A DNA stretch of 18,982 bases from Acholeplasmataceae bacterium (GCA_023230825.1 JALNWO010000018.1:1-18982), one strand, 5' to 3'; positions 7,713-16,726 are shown, numbered from the stretch's first letter. Made by a program: numbers and translations. Notes: generated by a model from the sequence alone, not told the origin.

Positions 7713-9185
7713 TTATACATTATGAAAAACAATCGCTTCATCAATCACAGTCATCTTCACGGTATTTTTAAGAAACTCGTGTTTTGGAACCGTTAATAGA
7801 TTTTTTTCAAAGACCGTAAAATCAGCTACATACCCTTTTTCTAAGTGACCACGATTCATGTGATAAGTTGGAATGTTTGCGCCAGATGTATAAAGTTTAA
7901 TTGCTTCATAACGGGAAAGTCTTTCTTTTTTCTGGTGGATTTGATTTTCACTCTCACGATAAACAGCAGCATAGATACCTAATAAAGGATTTGGATCTTC
8001 AATTGGTGCATCGCTCGAGCCAGATAAAATGAAACCTTTTTTAAGGTACGTCTTAAAAGGATATAAATAACGTGGTGGTCGAGAAAATAATGGATAGATT
8101 CGCGGTAGATCTGTTGTAATAAACTGAGGTTGGATATCAAATGTTACAGGCAAAGTTTTTAACAGTTTCAAAGCTTTTTTACATACCAAAGATGCGTGAA
8201 TGATACGATCTTTTTGACCTTTTTGCGGTGGATATTTTTTAAAGAGTTCAGCCACTTCTAGTAATCCCAAATCACCAATAACATGCACCGCAACTGTTAA
8301 GTGGTGCTTGCGGATTTTCTTCATTAATGTTTCGAGCTCTTGTTTAGCTAAAATACGGATTCCTTGATGATCTTTCCCTTGATAAGGTATATGAAGGAGT
8401 GCTGTTTCTGATGAAAAAGTACCGTCATAGTAAATTTTTACCGGGCCAAACTCTAAAAAAGGATGGCCTGAGAAAGCTTGGTGTTTTGCTTTTAAAAAAT
8501 CATCTAAGACATGATGATGGATAAGTAATTGAGTTCGGAATGGATATTTCTGACTAACCTTCTCAAAAATTTTTACAGTTTCGTTATAGCCATTGTAATA
8601 AGATAAATCTTCACTATGGCCCCCTGTAATTCCATATTGATAAAGTTTGTTTATCGCTTTGATTAATCGCTCGGTAACAACTTCATCAGATGCCGTTAAA
8701 AAATGTTGACTAATCGTTTCAGTATCTGCTTCTGTAACAAACCCAGATTCACTTTTAATACCAACAGTATTTAAAACAAAGTCGTTGACAGTTAACGAGT
8801 GATAGTCATTGTGCTTTAAAATCAGTGGTTTTGTTTCAGAAATTTCATTTAAGTCTTGTTTAGTAATTTTTTGATCAAAATAACCTTCAAAATAAGTTGC
8901 GCCTTTTTGTAATGAGGTCGCCACTTGTTTTAACACATCTGCTTTTGTTTGCCACTGACTTAAATCGACAACTTCTAAGTATCGTCCATAACCAATTAAG
9001 TGTAAATGTGCATCGACAAATCCAGGATAAAGATGATATCCTTTTAAATCAACGGTTTGTGTAAAAGGAAGATTGTTAATCTCTTCATCAAAACCGACGA
9101 TTAAACCTTGATGGGTCGCCATTTGATAGTGAGTATCTTTTGGTGATTTTAATGTGTGAATGGTTCCGTTTTTCCATAAAATCAT
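7713..9185 (-). CDS. YtcJ-like metal-dependent amidohydrolase
   Basis: This 490-residue protein belongs to amidohydrolase family 3 (YtcJ/ExoenzymeRegulatory type). The metal-binding strand is PGFVDAHLHL (His60, His62). A central GPVKIYYDGTFSSETA (Lys250 region) resembles the YtcJ 'VK..DG' motif, followed by HVIGD (His301), IIHAS (His330) and SGSSDAPIEDPNPL (Asp392). The N- and C-terminal beta-sandwich segments (MILWKNGTIHTL and GYVADFTVFEKNLL) are typical of the superfamily. It probably hydrolyses an amide or related C-N bond in the cytosol, but the substrate cannot be read from sequence. The ATG at 9185 follows AAGGAG and is 11 nt beyond recX, so it is the last gene of the secA run. I see no hairpin terminator after it. 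Confidence 0.85.
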   Translation of the reverse strand: MILWKNGTIHTLKSPKDTHYQMATHQGLIVGFDEEINNLPFTQTVDLKGYHLYPGFVDAHLHLIGYGRYLEVVDLSQWQTKADVLKQVATSLQKGATYFEGYFDQKITKQDLNEISETKPLILKHNDYHSLTVNDFVLNTVGIKSESGFVTEADTETISQHFLTASDEVVTERLIKAINKLYQYGITGGHSEDLSYYNGYNETVKIFEKVSQKYPFRTQLLIHHHVLDDFLKAKHQAFSGHPFLEFGPVKIYYDGTFSSETALLHIPYQGKDHQGIRILAKQELETLMKKIRKHHLTVAVHVIGDLGLLEVAELFKKYPPQKGQKDRIIHASLVCKKALKLLKTLPVTFDIQPQFITTDLPRIYPLFSRPPRYLYPFKTYLKKGFILSGSSDAPIEDPNPLLGIYAAVYRESENQIHQKKERLSRYEAIKLYTSGANIPTYHMNRGHLEKGYVADFTVFEKNLLTVPKHEFLKNTVKMTVIDEAIVFHNV

Positions 9186-9196
9186 CGAATCACTCC

Positions 9197-9964
9197 TTAT
9201 AGGTTCATTTCTTCTAAAACTGTATTGATATCATTCATTTTAAAGCCTTTTTGATACAGTTTTTGTTTTAAAGTTTGAATTAGATCATAACCTTGTTTTT
9301 TCTTTCCATATGATTGTAAGTATTTTTGTGCTGCTTTTTTTAAGTTTTCAATATCTTGAAAAATAAATGTGGGTTGAAGTTGAAAAAGAACCTTTTCAAT
9401 TACTTCACGTGTATATCCTTTTCTCATGAAATGGATCCGTGTTGCCTCAAGTGCTTGTTTTTTGGACCGGTTTTTATATGTTTTAACTTTTTTAGGAATG
9501 GTGTTGGTTAAAACCTCTTCTTCATCAATGGTTGCGACTAGTCGGTCGATTAAGGGGAAATAGACACCATCTGTTTTTAGTTTATCAGCAATCATTTTGG
9601 GTCCATGGATATATTTTTTTGTTTCAATATAAAGCCGCACATATGCTTCATCATCTAAGTATTTTTTCGTTTGAAAAGAATGAATCAATTTGTCTAAAAG
9701 TGGTTCTGGGCAGCCCTTTTCACGTAAAAAACTTTTTAACATAAATGTTGATTGCATTTTTTTAAGTTTCTCAATTCCTAAACGTTCATAATATAAATAA
9801 TCATTTTCTTGATTGAGCTGTTTCCATGTTACTTTATCAATTGTGAGACCCACTTTAAGACGAAATTTGAAAAAGAGGTCGAGCTCGACCGCCATAAAGG
9901 TTTCATCCGTAAACGTTAAGTAGACTTGTTTTTTAGTTTTCTTAATTTCTTGAATTATTTTCAT
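9197..9964 (-). CDS. recX: RecX-family regulator of RecA
   Basis: This 255-residue protein of tandem three-helix repeats resembles RecX, which binds RecA filaments and modulates recombination. Family-like segments include LERLG-type YYERLGIEKLKKM, FMLKSFLREKGCPEPLLDKLI, then KKYLDDEAYVRLYIETK. The following GPKMIADKLKTDGV and a repeat of the pattern near the C-terminus (KKKQGYDLIQTLKQKLYQ) complete it. Length fits Bacillota RecX (about 260). The frame stays open upstream to a TTG at 10003, but ATG 9964 (MKIIQEI) is preferred. It overlaps the S41 peptidase by 23 nt and has only a weak ribosome binding site, suggesting translational coupling to the upstream gene. Confidence 0.83.
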   Translation of the reverse strand: MKIIQEIKKTKKQVYLTFTDETFMAVELDLFFKFRLKVGLTIDKVTWKQLNQENDYLYYERLGIEKLKKMQSTFMLKSFLREKGCPEPLLDKLIHSFQTKKYLDDEAYVRLYIETKKYIHGPKMIADKLKTDGVYFPLIDRLVATIDEEEVLTNTIPKKVKTYKNRSKKQALEATRIHFMRKGYTREVIEKVLFQLQPTFIFQDIENLKKAAQKYLQSYGKKKQGYDLIQTLKQKLYQKGFKMNDINTVLEEMNL

Positions 9965-11459
9965 TGTCAATCCAATCGAGAAGCGTCTGTAATTGTGTAT
10001 CAACTGTTAAATCTTCTTGTTTGCTTTTCATAATTAAATACATTTTGCGAGCTGTTTCTAAAGTTAGAGTGCCTGTTTCAGCCAATTGATTATCGGTTTG
10101 AAACTGAGACAGTGCTTGACTTGTTTTTACATCGAGATAACCATCGGTACGAAGAATATTTGCACCCGTTGTTTCATAATAAACATTTAAGAACGTTTGA
10201 TATGATGCTAATGAAGCTTCAACTTCATCAAAATGAACTTCTTTTACAAAGGGGACCAATTCTAAAGCATAAAAGCCTGATTGATGAATCGTTTCAACTA
10301 TTAAAGGTGTTGTTTGGACAGAAAGATTGTTGCCATAACGCCAATAACCTTCGGTATAAGTTAAAAAATATTGTTGTTCATTTAATGTAAATAAACGGCG
10401 TGTTGTTTGGTAAACATCTTTGCCAAAAGTGGGGGTACCATAAAGTGGGTAATTGCCGTTAGTAGATAAAGCGGCAGCCAGCACTTCTGCAGCAGACGCA
10501 GATTTTTCATTTACTAAAATTTTAATTTGATAAGGCTTTGCTTGTGCAAGACCTCCGTAAAATTTCCGTTCTAGTCCGTTTCTATTCGCCATGGTGAAAA
10601 GAGGGTGAGCCAAGTCATTGAGAATAAGCTGTTGGGCAATGCCTGGAATTAGATTCGTCCCTTCATTGTGAAGTGCCGTCAAGGCACCACCGGGATTGTC
10701 TCTTAAATCTAAAATTAAAACTGCATTTTCATTTGTTAACGTTGATTCTTCTAAGGCACGAAGGGCATCGTTAAAGATTTTTGCAGTTCCTTCTGTTTCA
10801 TTTTCAATGTAACTAGAAAAAGTATTGATTTTAATATAACCAACGTGTCCAGCTAACGCTTCACCCCAAGCTGTTGGAGTTAAAATTTCCGTAATTGTTA
10901 ACGATTCTTGGCGTTCATCTCCTAAAGGATCCTCAACAAGTAAATGGATGATGCTGCCTGCTTCACCTTTTAAATGTAAACTGGATGAATCAAGTGTATC
11001 CGTTTTTGAAAAATAAATGTTTGTTCCATTTTTAACGACACCAATAATTTTATCACCAGGATAAAGGACACCAAAACTAGGACTCGCATAACGAACATCT
11101 AATACATGAAGGGCACCTTCAAAAAAATGAACAGTAACCCCTAAGCCTAAATACTTTTCTTGGTCACTTGAAGGTTGATAAACCGATTGGCTCGTTAATC
11201 TTGTATACGGATCTTGATTGCTTTCTGCGTATGCTTGGACAATGCCTTCAAGTTGCCCTAAAAAGGCCTTTTGTTTTGCTTCGGTATCTAATTCATATAA
11301 GTAATAGCGGTCTAATGTTGCTGTAATTTCATCATAAACATTTAAAACTGGGTTTGGATCGTTTTGATCCAAAAACCCCTTGATTTGAAATCCCGCAAAA
11401 AAGACTAAAATTAAAGCGGCAATATATAAAAGACTTAATCTTCGGTTTCGGTTTTCCAT
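9942..11459 (-). CDS. S41 (CtpA-like) serine peptidase with PDZ and peptidoglycan-binding domain
   Basis: This 505-residue protein is anchored by one N-terminal membrane segment (about 8-28) with the rest outside the cell. A PDZ-like domain covers about 100-190 (YLGLGVTV, YPGDKIIGV). The S41 core contains GHVGYIKINTF, LILDLRDNPGG (about 248-258) and the active site KSASAAEVLAA with Ser322, then TFGKDVYQ with Lys347 and Gln351. Spacing of 25 residues between Ser and Lys matches CtpB. A C-terminal peptidoglycan-binding-like domain (about 440-480, DGYLDVKTSQALSQFQ) follows. The start at 11459 has GGGAGTG. It overlaps yitT by 25 nt upstream and recX downstream. It probably trims or degrades exported proteins at the cell surface; substrates are unknown. 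Confidence 0.9.
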   Translation of the reverse strand: MENRNRRLSLLYIAALILVFFAGFQIKGFLDQNDPNPVLNVYDEITATLDRYYLYELDTEAKQKAFLGQLEGIVQAYAESNQDPYTRLTSQSVYQPSSDQEKYLGLGVTVHFFEGALHVLDVRYASPSFGVLYPGDKIIGVVKNGTNIYFSKTDTLDSSSLHLKGEAGSIIHLLVEDPLGDERQESLTITEILTPTAWGEALAGHVGYIKINTFSSYIENETEGTAKIFNDALRALEESTLTNENAVLILDLRDNPGGALTALHNEGTNLIPGIAQQLILNDLAHPLFTMANRNGLERKFYGGLAQAKPYQIKILVNEKSASAAEVLAAALSTNGNYPLYGTPTFGKDVYQTTRRLFTLNEQQYFLTYTEGYWRYGNNLSVQTTPLIVETIHQSGFYALELVPFVKEVHFDEVEASLASYQTFLNVYYETTGANILRTDGYLDVKTSQALSQFQTDNQLAETGTLTLETARKMYLIMKSKQEDLTVDTQLQTLLDWIDNENNSRN

Positions 11460-12313
11460 GATTCACTCCCACGACTAAAGCCATAGCCCAATGCTTCTTT
11501 TGTGCGTGTCACAAACGTAAAGGCCTTTGGGTCAATCTCTTGAATTAAATGCTTAAACGTATAAAGTTGAAACCGGTCAATCGTACAAACAATCATTTCT
11601 TTTTCTACGTTTTGATAGCCACCAATGGCTTTGATTTTAGTAATTCCTCGATCTAAACGCCGGTAAATTTCTGCTTGCATCTTTTCAACATGGTTTGTTA
11701 AGATGAAAGCTGTATATCCTGACTTTCCTTCAATATGCATCCGGTCAATAATAAAACCTGTCAAAAGCATCGTACCAAAAGCGTAAAGACCTGCTTGAAA
11801 GTTAATTAAAAGAGCAATGATAATAATAATGCCATCAGTAATATATAGAGCCCATGCAAAAGGAATCTTTAAATATTTGTGCATAATATTTTGAATCACA
11901 TCAACCCCACCTGTGGTGGCGTTATTGCGAATAACCATCCCTAACCCAACACCAAGTGATAAAGCCCCAAAGACAGAAGCGACTAAATAAGGACTTTCTG
12001 TCATATGTTTCATAAAGTAATCGGGTTCAATTGTTTTTTCTAAAATAAAAATAATGACTGGATAAACCAACGTTGCATAGGCAGTTTTAATAAAAAATTG
12101 TTTCCCTAGGAAAATTAAACCTGTCAATAACAAAATAACGTTAGCTAACATAATAAAGGTTGAAACACGAATAAAGCCTTGAGTGATAATCGCAATTCCC
12201 ATCACTCCACCAACAATTAAATCTTGTGGTAATAAGAAAAAATAGAATCCGAGAGTTAATAAAATAACACCTCCCGTAATTTCTAAAAATTCAAATATCC
12301 GTTCTTTACTCAT
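11435..12313 (-). CDS. YitT-family (DUF161/DUF2179) integral membrane protein
   Basis: This 292-residue protein starts with five or six hydrophobic segments (roughly 12-30, 33-48, 51-70, 78-94, 108-127 and 150-190). It ends in a soluble domain at about 205-285 (DUF2179; [39 protein letters not shown]). The motif [14 protein letters not shown] and [15 protein letters not shown] are the usual YitT repeats. The function of the family is not established. The ATG at 12313 lies 8 nt inside the end of prfB, with AGGTGAA as the ribosome binding site, so the two are coupled. Confidence 0.88.
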   Translation of the reverse strand: MSKERIFEFLEITGGVILLTLGFYFFLLPQDLIVGGVMGIAIITQGFIRVSTFIMLANVILLLTGLIFLGKQFFIKTAYATLVYPVIIFILEKTIEPDYFMKHMTESPYLVASVFGALSLGVGLGMVIRNNATTGGVDVIQNIMHKYLKIPFAWALYITDGIIIIIALLINFQAGLYAFGTMLLTGFIIDRMHIEGKSGYTAFILTNHVEKMQAEIYRRLDRGITKIKAIGGYQNVEKEMIVCTIDRFQLYTFKHLIQEIDPKAFTFVTRTKEALGYGFSRGSESWKTETED

Positions 12314-13406
12314 TCATTTCACCTGCTTTCAAAAAGGCGTTGATAAAGCCATCAATGTCACCATCCATCACCATGTCAATTTGACCCACTTCATAATTGG
12401 TGCGGTGGTCTTTCACCATTTGGTAAGGGTGAAAAACATACGAACGTATTTGTGAGCCCCAGGCAATATCTTTTTGTTCCCCTTTAATTTGTTTTAATTC
12501 TGCTTCTTGTTCGCGTATTTTTATTTGGAGTAATTTCGCTTTTAAAAGTCCCATTGCTGTTTCTCGGTTTTTAATTTGACTTCGTTCATTTTGACATGTC
12601 ACAACCGTGTTTGTTGGTAAGTGGGTGATACGAACAGCTGAGTCAGTTGTATTAACTGACTGACCACCAGCGCCACTACTTCTAAAAACATCAACTTTAA
12701 TTTCATCTTCTTTAATTTCAAAATCAATTTCGTCGTTAATTTCAGGCATGACATCAATTGAAACAAAGCTTGTATGTCTTCTTGCATTAGAATCAAAGGG
12801 TGAAATTCGGACTAAACGATGGACTCCACGTTCGGCTTTTAAATAGCCATAAGCATAAGGGCCTTTAATTTTTAATGTCGCACTTTTTAACCCTGCTTCA
12901 TCACCAGATTGATAATCAAGCACTTCAACTTTATAATTTTTGCGTTGCGCATAACGGGTATAAAGCCGATATAACATATCGGCCCAGTCTTGAGATTCAG
13001 TTCCTCCAGCACCTGGATGAATTTCTAATATCGCATTGTTTTCATCATAAGGTCCGTTTAAAATGATTTCCAATTCAAACGCTTTTAATTCTGCGTCTAA
13101 TTCATGAAGGTCTTGTTCTAAAATATCCCATTCTTCCGTTTGTTCTTCAGAAATTTCAAACCATTCAATGAGTTGATCATACTTTTGTGTTAGTTCATAA
13201 TAGCGATCGACTTTGGCTCTAAGGGTTGTTGCTTCTTGAGCGACTTTACGGGCTTCATTGGGTTGATCCCAAAAGTGTGGGTCTTGCATTTTCTCATTGA
13301 GTGCTTGAATCGTTTCTTCTTGCTTTTTAGGTTGAATGGCACGTTCAAAACCTGTGAGTGAATCTTTAAATTGTTCAATCATTTTATGAATTTCATAGCG
13401 TTCCAT
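12306..13406 (-). CDS. prfB: Peptide chain release factor 2 (no programmed frameshift)
   Basis: RF2 ends translation at UGA and UAA. The 366-residue length equals that of Bacillus RF2. The stop-codon recognition tripeptide SPF is at 202-204 (VRISPFD), and the peptidyl-tRNA hydrolysis motif GGQ is at 247-249 ([20 protein letters not shown]). Most bacterial prfB genes need a +1 frameshift at an in-frame UGA around codon 25; here codons 16-30 ([15 protein letters not shown]) read straight through with no stop, so that autoregulation is missing. The ATG at 13406 follows GAAGG, 9 nt after the secA stop. The secA-prfB order is conserved in Bacillota. Its presence argues that UGA is a stop codon in this organism. 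Confidence 0.97.
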   Translation of the reverse strand: MERYEIHKMIEQFKDSLTGFERAIQPKKQEETIQALNEKMQDPHFWDQPNEARKVAQEATTLRAKVDRYYELTQKYDQLIEWFEISEEQTEEWDILEQDLHELDAELKAFELEIILNGPYDENNAILEIHPGAGGTESQDWADMLYRLYTRYAQRKNYKVEVLDYQSGDEAGLKSATLKIKGPYAYGYLKAERGVHRLVRISPFDSNARRHTSFVSIDVMPEINDEIDFEIKEDEIKVDVFRSSGAGGQSVNTTDSAVRITHLPTNTVVTCQNERSQIKNRETAMGLLKAKLLQIKIREQEAELKQIKGEQKDIAWGSQIRSYVFHPYQMVKDHRTNYEVGQIDMVMDGDIDGFINAFLKAGEMNE

Positions 13407-13415
13407 AAAAACCTT

Positions 13416-15884
13416 CTATCTCCAAGGTAAGTTGCGTTGGCCTCGATTTTTCCTTGTTTTAGGTCGTCTTGGACGTGTTGCCGTAAGACCTTGGTTGGTT
13501 TGTGTGTTTTTAACAACTGCTTCACGTTCTTGGTCATAACGAATTTGCGCTCTAATGACGTAACGTGTAACGTCATTAGAAATGTTTAAGATCATTTCAT
13601 TAAACATTCTGAGTCCTTCTTGTTGGTAAATTGCGAGTGGTTGTTGCTGGCCATATGCTTGGAGAGTCACACCTTGACGAAGTTCACTCATCGCATCGAT
13701 ATGACGCATCCAATACGTATCAATGACTCGTAACATAACGACTTTTAAAAACTCATTAAAGACTTCAGGTGGGAAATTGGTTTTTTTCTGATTCAATTCT
13801 GCTAAACCAAGGTCGATGATGTATTCAACCAATTCTTCAGGATCTAAGTGCTCGATTTTTTCTAGTTCGATTGTGTCAACGAAAAAGACATTTCCATTAA
13901 AATGAGCAATGAGCGGTTCGTATTCAATTTTCATTTCGGTGCGACTAACGGCATGAATAAACATTTCTGTTTGTGACCGCAATGATTGCGTCATCGTTTG
14001 GATGATTTGATCTTCAATTGAATCTAAAACAAGAACATCACGACGGTTTTGATAAATGATTTCTCTTTGTTTTCGCATCACATCATCATATTTTAAAACT
14101 GTTTTCCGAGCATCGTAGTTATTGCCTTCAATCCGTTTTTGGGCGCCAGTAACAAAGTTAGAAAACATTCTTGATGAAAGTGCTTTACCTGATGTATTCA
14201 GTCGTTCAAGCATTTCAATTCGTTTCTTAAAGGTGTCTCCACCAAAACGAAGCATCAATTCGTCTTCTGCTGATAAATAAAATCTTGAATAGCCAGGATC
14301 TCCTTGACGACCACTTCGTCCACGAAGCTGATTATCAATCCGTCTTGATTCATGACGTTCACTGCCAATAACGGCTAAACCGCCAAGTTCAACGACTCCT
14401 TCACCCAATTTGATGTCCGTCCCCCGACCAGCCATGTTGGTCGCGATTGTAACCGAACCTTTCAACCCTGCTTTTAAAACAATATCAGCTTCACGAGCAT
14501 GATTTTTCGCGTTTAAAACTTCATGGGGGATCCGTTTTGCCTTAAGCATTCTTGAAATGTCTTCTGATGTTTCTACGGCAATCGTCCCAATCAAAACCGG
14601 TTGACCTTTTTTATAACGTTCTTCAACTTCATTGACCAAAGCTTCAAATTTATCGTCTAATGAAGCATATAAAAAGTCTGGGGCATCATCCCTTACAACA
14701 GGTGCATTGGTTGGGATTTCAATGACGTCCATATTATAAATATCTCTAAATTCTTCTTCTTCAGTTTTTGCTGTCCCTGTCATACCTGAAAGTTTTTTAT
14801 ACATTCTAAAAAAGTTTTGGTATGTGATGGTTGCAACAGTAATCGTTTCTTTTTTTACTTGAACATTTTCTTTAGCTTCAAGGGCTTGATGTAAACCTTC
14901 AGAAAACTGGCGGCCACGTAAAATCCGTCCAGTAAATTGGTCAACAATTAAAACTTCACCGTCTTGAACAACATATTCTTTATCGCGAGCCATAATTAAA
15001 TTAGCTCGAAGAGCATTGTTAATGTGGTGGACTAAAGAAACATGTCGTAAATCATATAAGTTTTCAACTTGGAAGATTCGCTCTGCTTTAGCAATTCCTT
15101 CTTTTGTTAAAACAACTGTTTTTAATTCAATGTCAATTTCAAAATCTTCATCCCGAAGTGACTTAACAAACCGGTCAGCAGATGCATATAAGTTTTGGTT
15201 TTGTTTGGCACCACCAGAAATAATGAGCGGTGTACGGGCCTCGTCAATTAAAATGGAGTCGACCTCATCAATAATTGCGAAATTTAAGCCACGTTGTGCC
15301 ACCATGTCTTTGGCATATAAAACCATGTGATCACGTAAGTAGTCGAAACCTAATTCTGAGTTAGTCGAATATAAAATATCGCAATCATATGCTTCTTTTT
15401 TCTGTTCTCTTGTTAAGTCACGAATATTTAAACCAACTGTCATCCCCAAAAAACGGAATAAATCACCGATTTCTCCGTCGGCTTCACGTCGTGCCAAATA
15501 TTCGTTCACAGTCACAATATGAACCCCTTCGCCATTTAGTGCATTTAAATAAGCGGGCATAACCGCTGTTAACGTTTTTCCTTCTCCGGTTTTCATTTCC
15601 GCAATATTGCCACGGAAAATAGCGACCGCTCCTAAGACTTGAACGTAATATGGAAAAAGACCCGTGACGCGTCTTGAAGCTTCTCTAACAACTGCAAAAG
15701 CTTCTACCATTAGGTCGTCTAACGTTTCTCCTTCAGCAAATCTTATTTTAAATTCATTTGTTTTATTTTGTAAATCTTGATCCGTTAGTTGCTCCATCTT
15801 TTTTTCTAAGACAAATACTTCATCCGCGATGTTTTTCGCTTCTTTAAGTAATTTACGACCCGGATCAAACCATTTTTTAAACAT
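13416..15884 (-). CDS. secA: Protein translocase ATPase SecA, lacking zinc tail
   Basis: SecA drives preproteins through SecYEG by ATP hydrolysis. The 822-residue protein has Walker A MKTGEGKT (97-104), the DEVD Walker B (206-209) in FAIIDEVDSILIDEARTPLI, and the second helicase half with TNMAGRGTDIKLGEG and LRGRSGRQGDPG. It ends in a basic tail (RRPKTRKNRGQRNLPWR) without the usual C-terminal zinc-binding cysteine cluster. A GTG at 15890 is in frame, but ATG 15884 is preferred because AAAAGGAAG is then correctly spaced. The stop is TAG. It is the first gene of a packed run reaching the amidohydrolase, with a promoter just upstream. Confidence 0.97.
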   Translation of the reverse strand: MFKKWFDPGRKLLKEAKNIADEVFVLEKKMEQLTDQDLQNKTNEFKIRFAEGETLDDLMVEAFAVVREASRRVTGLFPYYVQVLGAVAIFRGNIAEMKTGEGKTLTAVMPAYLNALNGEGVHIVTVNEYLARREADGEIGDLFRFLGMTVGLNIRDLTREQKKEAYDCDILYSTNSELGFDYLRDHMVLYAKDMVAQRGLNFAIIDEVDSILIDEARTPLIISGGAKQNQNLYASADRFVKSLRDEDFEIDIELKTVVLTKEGIAKAERIFQVENLYDLRHVSLVHHINNALRANLIMARDKEYVVQDGEVLIVDQFTGRILRGRQFSEGLHQALEAKENVQVKKETITVATITYQNFFRMYKKLSGMTGTAKTEEEEFRDIYNMDVIEIPTNAPVVRDDAPDFLYASLDDKFEALVNEVEERYKKGQPVLIGTIAVETSEDISRMLKAKRIPHEVLNAKNHAREADIVLKAGLKGSVTIATNMAGRGTDIKLGEGVVELGGLAVIGSERHESRRIDNQLRGRSGRQGDPGYSRFYLSAEDELMLRFGGDTFKKRIEMLERLNTSGKALSSRMFSNFVTGAQKRIEGNNYDARKTVLKYDDVMRKQREIIYQNRRDVLVLDSIEDQIIQTMTQSLRSQTEMFIHAVSRTEMKIEYEPLIAHFNGNVFFVDTIELEKIEHLDPEELVEYIIDLGLAELNQKKTNFPPEVFNEFLKVVMLRVIDTYWMRHIDAMSELRQGVTLQAYGQQQPLAIYQQEGLRMFNEMILNISNDVTRYVIRAQIRYDQEREAVVKNTQTNQGLTATRPRRPKTRKNRGQRNLPWR
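13551..13580. repeat. Perfect inverted repeat inside the 3' end of secA
   Basis: TCTAATGACGT (13551-13561) and ACGTCATTAGA (13570-13580) form exact 11-bp arms around an 8-bp loop. They lie within secA codons for the segment SNDVTRYVIR, about 130 nt before the stop and 145 nt before the prfB start. There is no T-run after it, so it does not look like a terminator. Confidence 0.6.
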
Positions 15885-15911
15885 AGGCACACTTCCTTTT
15901 CGCTCTTTAAT

Positions 15912-15940
15912 ATCTTACACTATTTATGGCTTTTTTACAA
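15912..15940 (-). promoter_or_regulatory. Sigma-A-type promoter for secA
   Basis: On the minus strand TTGTAA (15940-15935) and TAAGAT (15917-15912) are 17 nt apart. Transcription would start near 15905, about 20 nt before the ATG at 15884. It sits downstream of the lemA terminator, consistent with secA opening a new unit. Confidence 0.6.
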
Positions 15941-15993
15941 GTATTTTAGTGAGATTCGTTTCGATTAAAAAAGGCTTAAAAAGACATTTTTAA

Positions 15994-16023
15994 CAAAAAA
16001 AGATCTATGATAATCACAGATCC
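15994..16023 (-). terminator. Rho-independent terminator after lemA
   Basis: On the minus strand GATCTGTGA (16022-16014) pairs with TCATAGATC (16010-16002) with one G-T pair and a loop of three, followed by seven T residues. It ends the metK-DUF3137-lemA unit. The 197 nt between lemA and secA hold only this terminator and the secA promoter; I see no gene. Confidence 0.85.
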
Positions 16024-16080
16024 TTTTCATTCATTATTCTTTTCGAAAAAACGTTATTTGACTTTGTTTAGCTTGTCATC

Positions 16081-16641
16081 TTAAAAATCAAAGACAACAT
16101 CTTCGCGCTTCGCAGCTTCCGCTTCAAAGAAGGCACGTTTTTCAAATTTTTTCATATTGGCAACGATGTTTGTTGGGAAAACAACAACTTTTTGATTGTA
16201 AATGGAAACGTTAGAGTTATAAACTCGACGTGACGCTTGTAAGTTTTCTTCAACCGCAATCGTCGCTTCTTGAAGGGTTTTCACATTTTCACTGGCCTTT
16301 AAGTCAGGGTATTGTTCCACAACAATATTGATGCTTTCTAAACCACGAGCAATTTCATCTGAAAATGCTTGTTTTTCAGACATCGGTGCTCCTCGTCCAG
16401 GTTGACGCATCGCCACAACTTTTTGTAAAGTCTCAGCTTCGTGTTTCATATAACCTTTCGCTGCTTGGAAAAGTTTATTTAACATGTCAAAGCGTTGGGT
16501 TAATGCCACATCAATACTTGATTCTGATTCATCAATTTTAATTAGCATGGTTCTAAAGCTGTTTAAAGTAGAAATGAACCAAGAAATAACAATAATAGCA
16601 ATCCCTAAAATGACTAATAAAACGATAAAGATTGGATTCAT
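16081..16641 (-). CDS. lemA: LemA family membrane-anchored protein
   Basis: This 186-residue protein has one N-terminal membrane segment (about 4-24) followed by an all-helical domain. The family signature runs LNSFRTMLIKIDESESSIDVALTQRFDMLNKLF (about 26-58, quoted in two parts: LNSFRTML then IDVALTQRFDML). It ends with ASRRVYNSNVSIYNQKV and FPTNIVANM, as in LemA proteins. LemA function is not defined; it is a widespread inner-membrane or cell-surface protein. The neighbouring DUF3137 gene is a common LemA partner. ATG 16641 is the only possible start because TAG lies nine bases upstream in frame, yet no ribosome binding site is at normal distance: AGGAGG is 44 nt away, across a hairpin. Confidence 0.93.
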   Translation of the reverse strand: MNPIFIVLLVILGIAIIVISWFISTLNSFRTMLIKIDESESSIDVALTQRFDMLNKLFQAAKGYMKHEAETLQKVVAMRQPGRGAPMSEKQAFSDEIARGLESINIVVEQYPDLKASENVKTLQEATIAVEENLQASRRVYNSNVSIYNQKVVVFPTNIVANMKKFEKRAFFEAEAAKREDVVFDF

Positions 16642-16651
16642 AGCGTTCTAT

Positions 16652-16690
16652 TCTAATATAAGCTTGTCCCTTTTTATATTAGATCCTCCT
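16652..16690 (-). promoter_or_regulatory. lemA leader: AGGAGG displaced from ATG by a 10-bp hairpin
   Basis: Minus strand order is AGGAGG (16690-16685), one base, then TCTAATATAA (16683-16674) pairing perfectly with TTATATTAGA (16661-16652) across a 12-nt loop, then ATAGAACGCT and the ATG. The linear gap from AGGAGG to ATG is about 43 nt, but folding leaves about 11 unpaired nucleotides, near a usable spacing. This suggests the structure delivers the ribosome binding site to the start codon. The effect is inferred. Confidence 0.6.
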
Positions 16691-16717
16691 TTTCTTATAT
16701 TTTTAGGACTTTTTTTT

Positions 16718-16726
16718 AGTATATCA
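16718..16726 (-). promoter_or_regulatory. Candidate extended -10 promoter for lemA
   Basis: The minus strand reads TGA-TATACT, close to the extended -10 consensus, 77 nt before the lemA ATG. The nearest -35-like hexamer (TTAACC) is 18 nt upstream and weak. lemA may therefore be transcribed alone as well as from metK read-through. Confidence 0.45.

Noticed and set aside
9965..10003. Longer RecX starting at TTG 10003
   Set aside because: It would begin with a rare start deep within the S41 gene; ATG 9964 fits the family length and gives a typical overlap.
13330..13406. Hidden frameshift in prfB
   Set aside because: The standard start and full length are in one frame, and no in-frame TGA occurs near codon 25.
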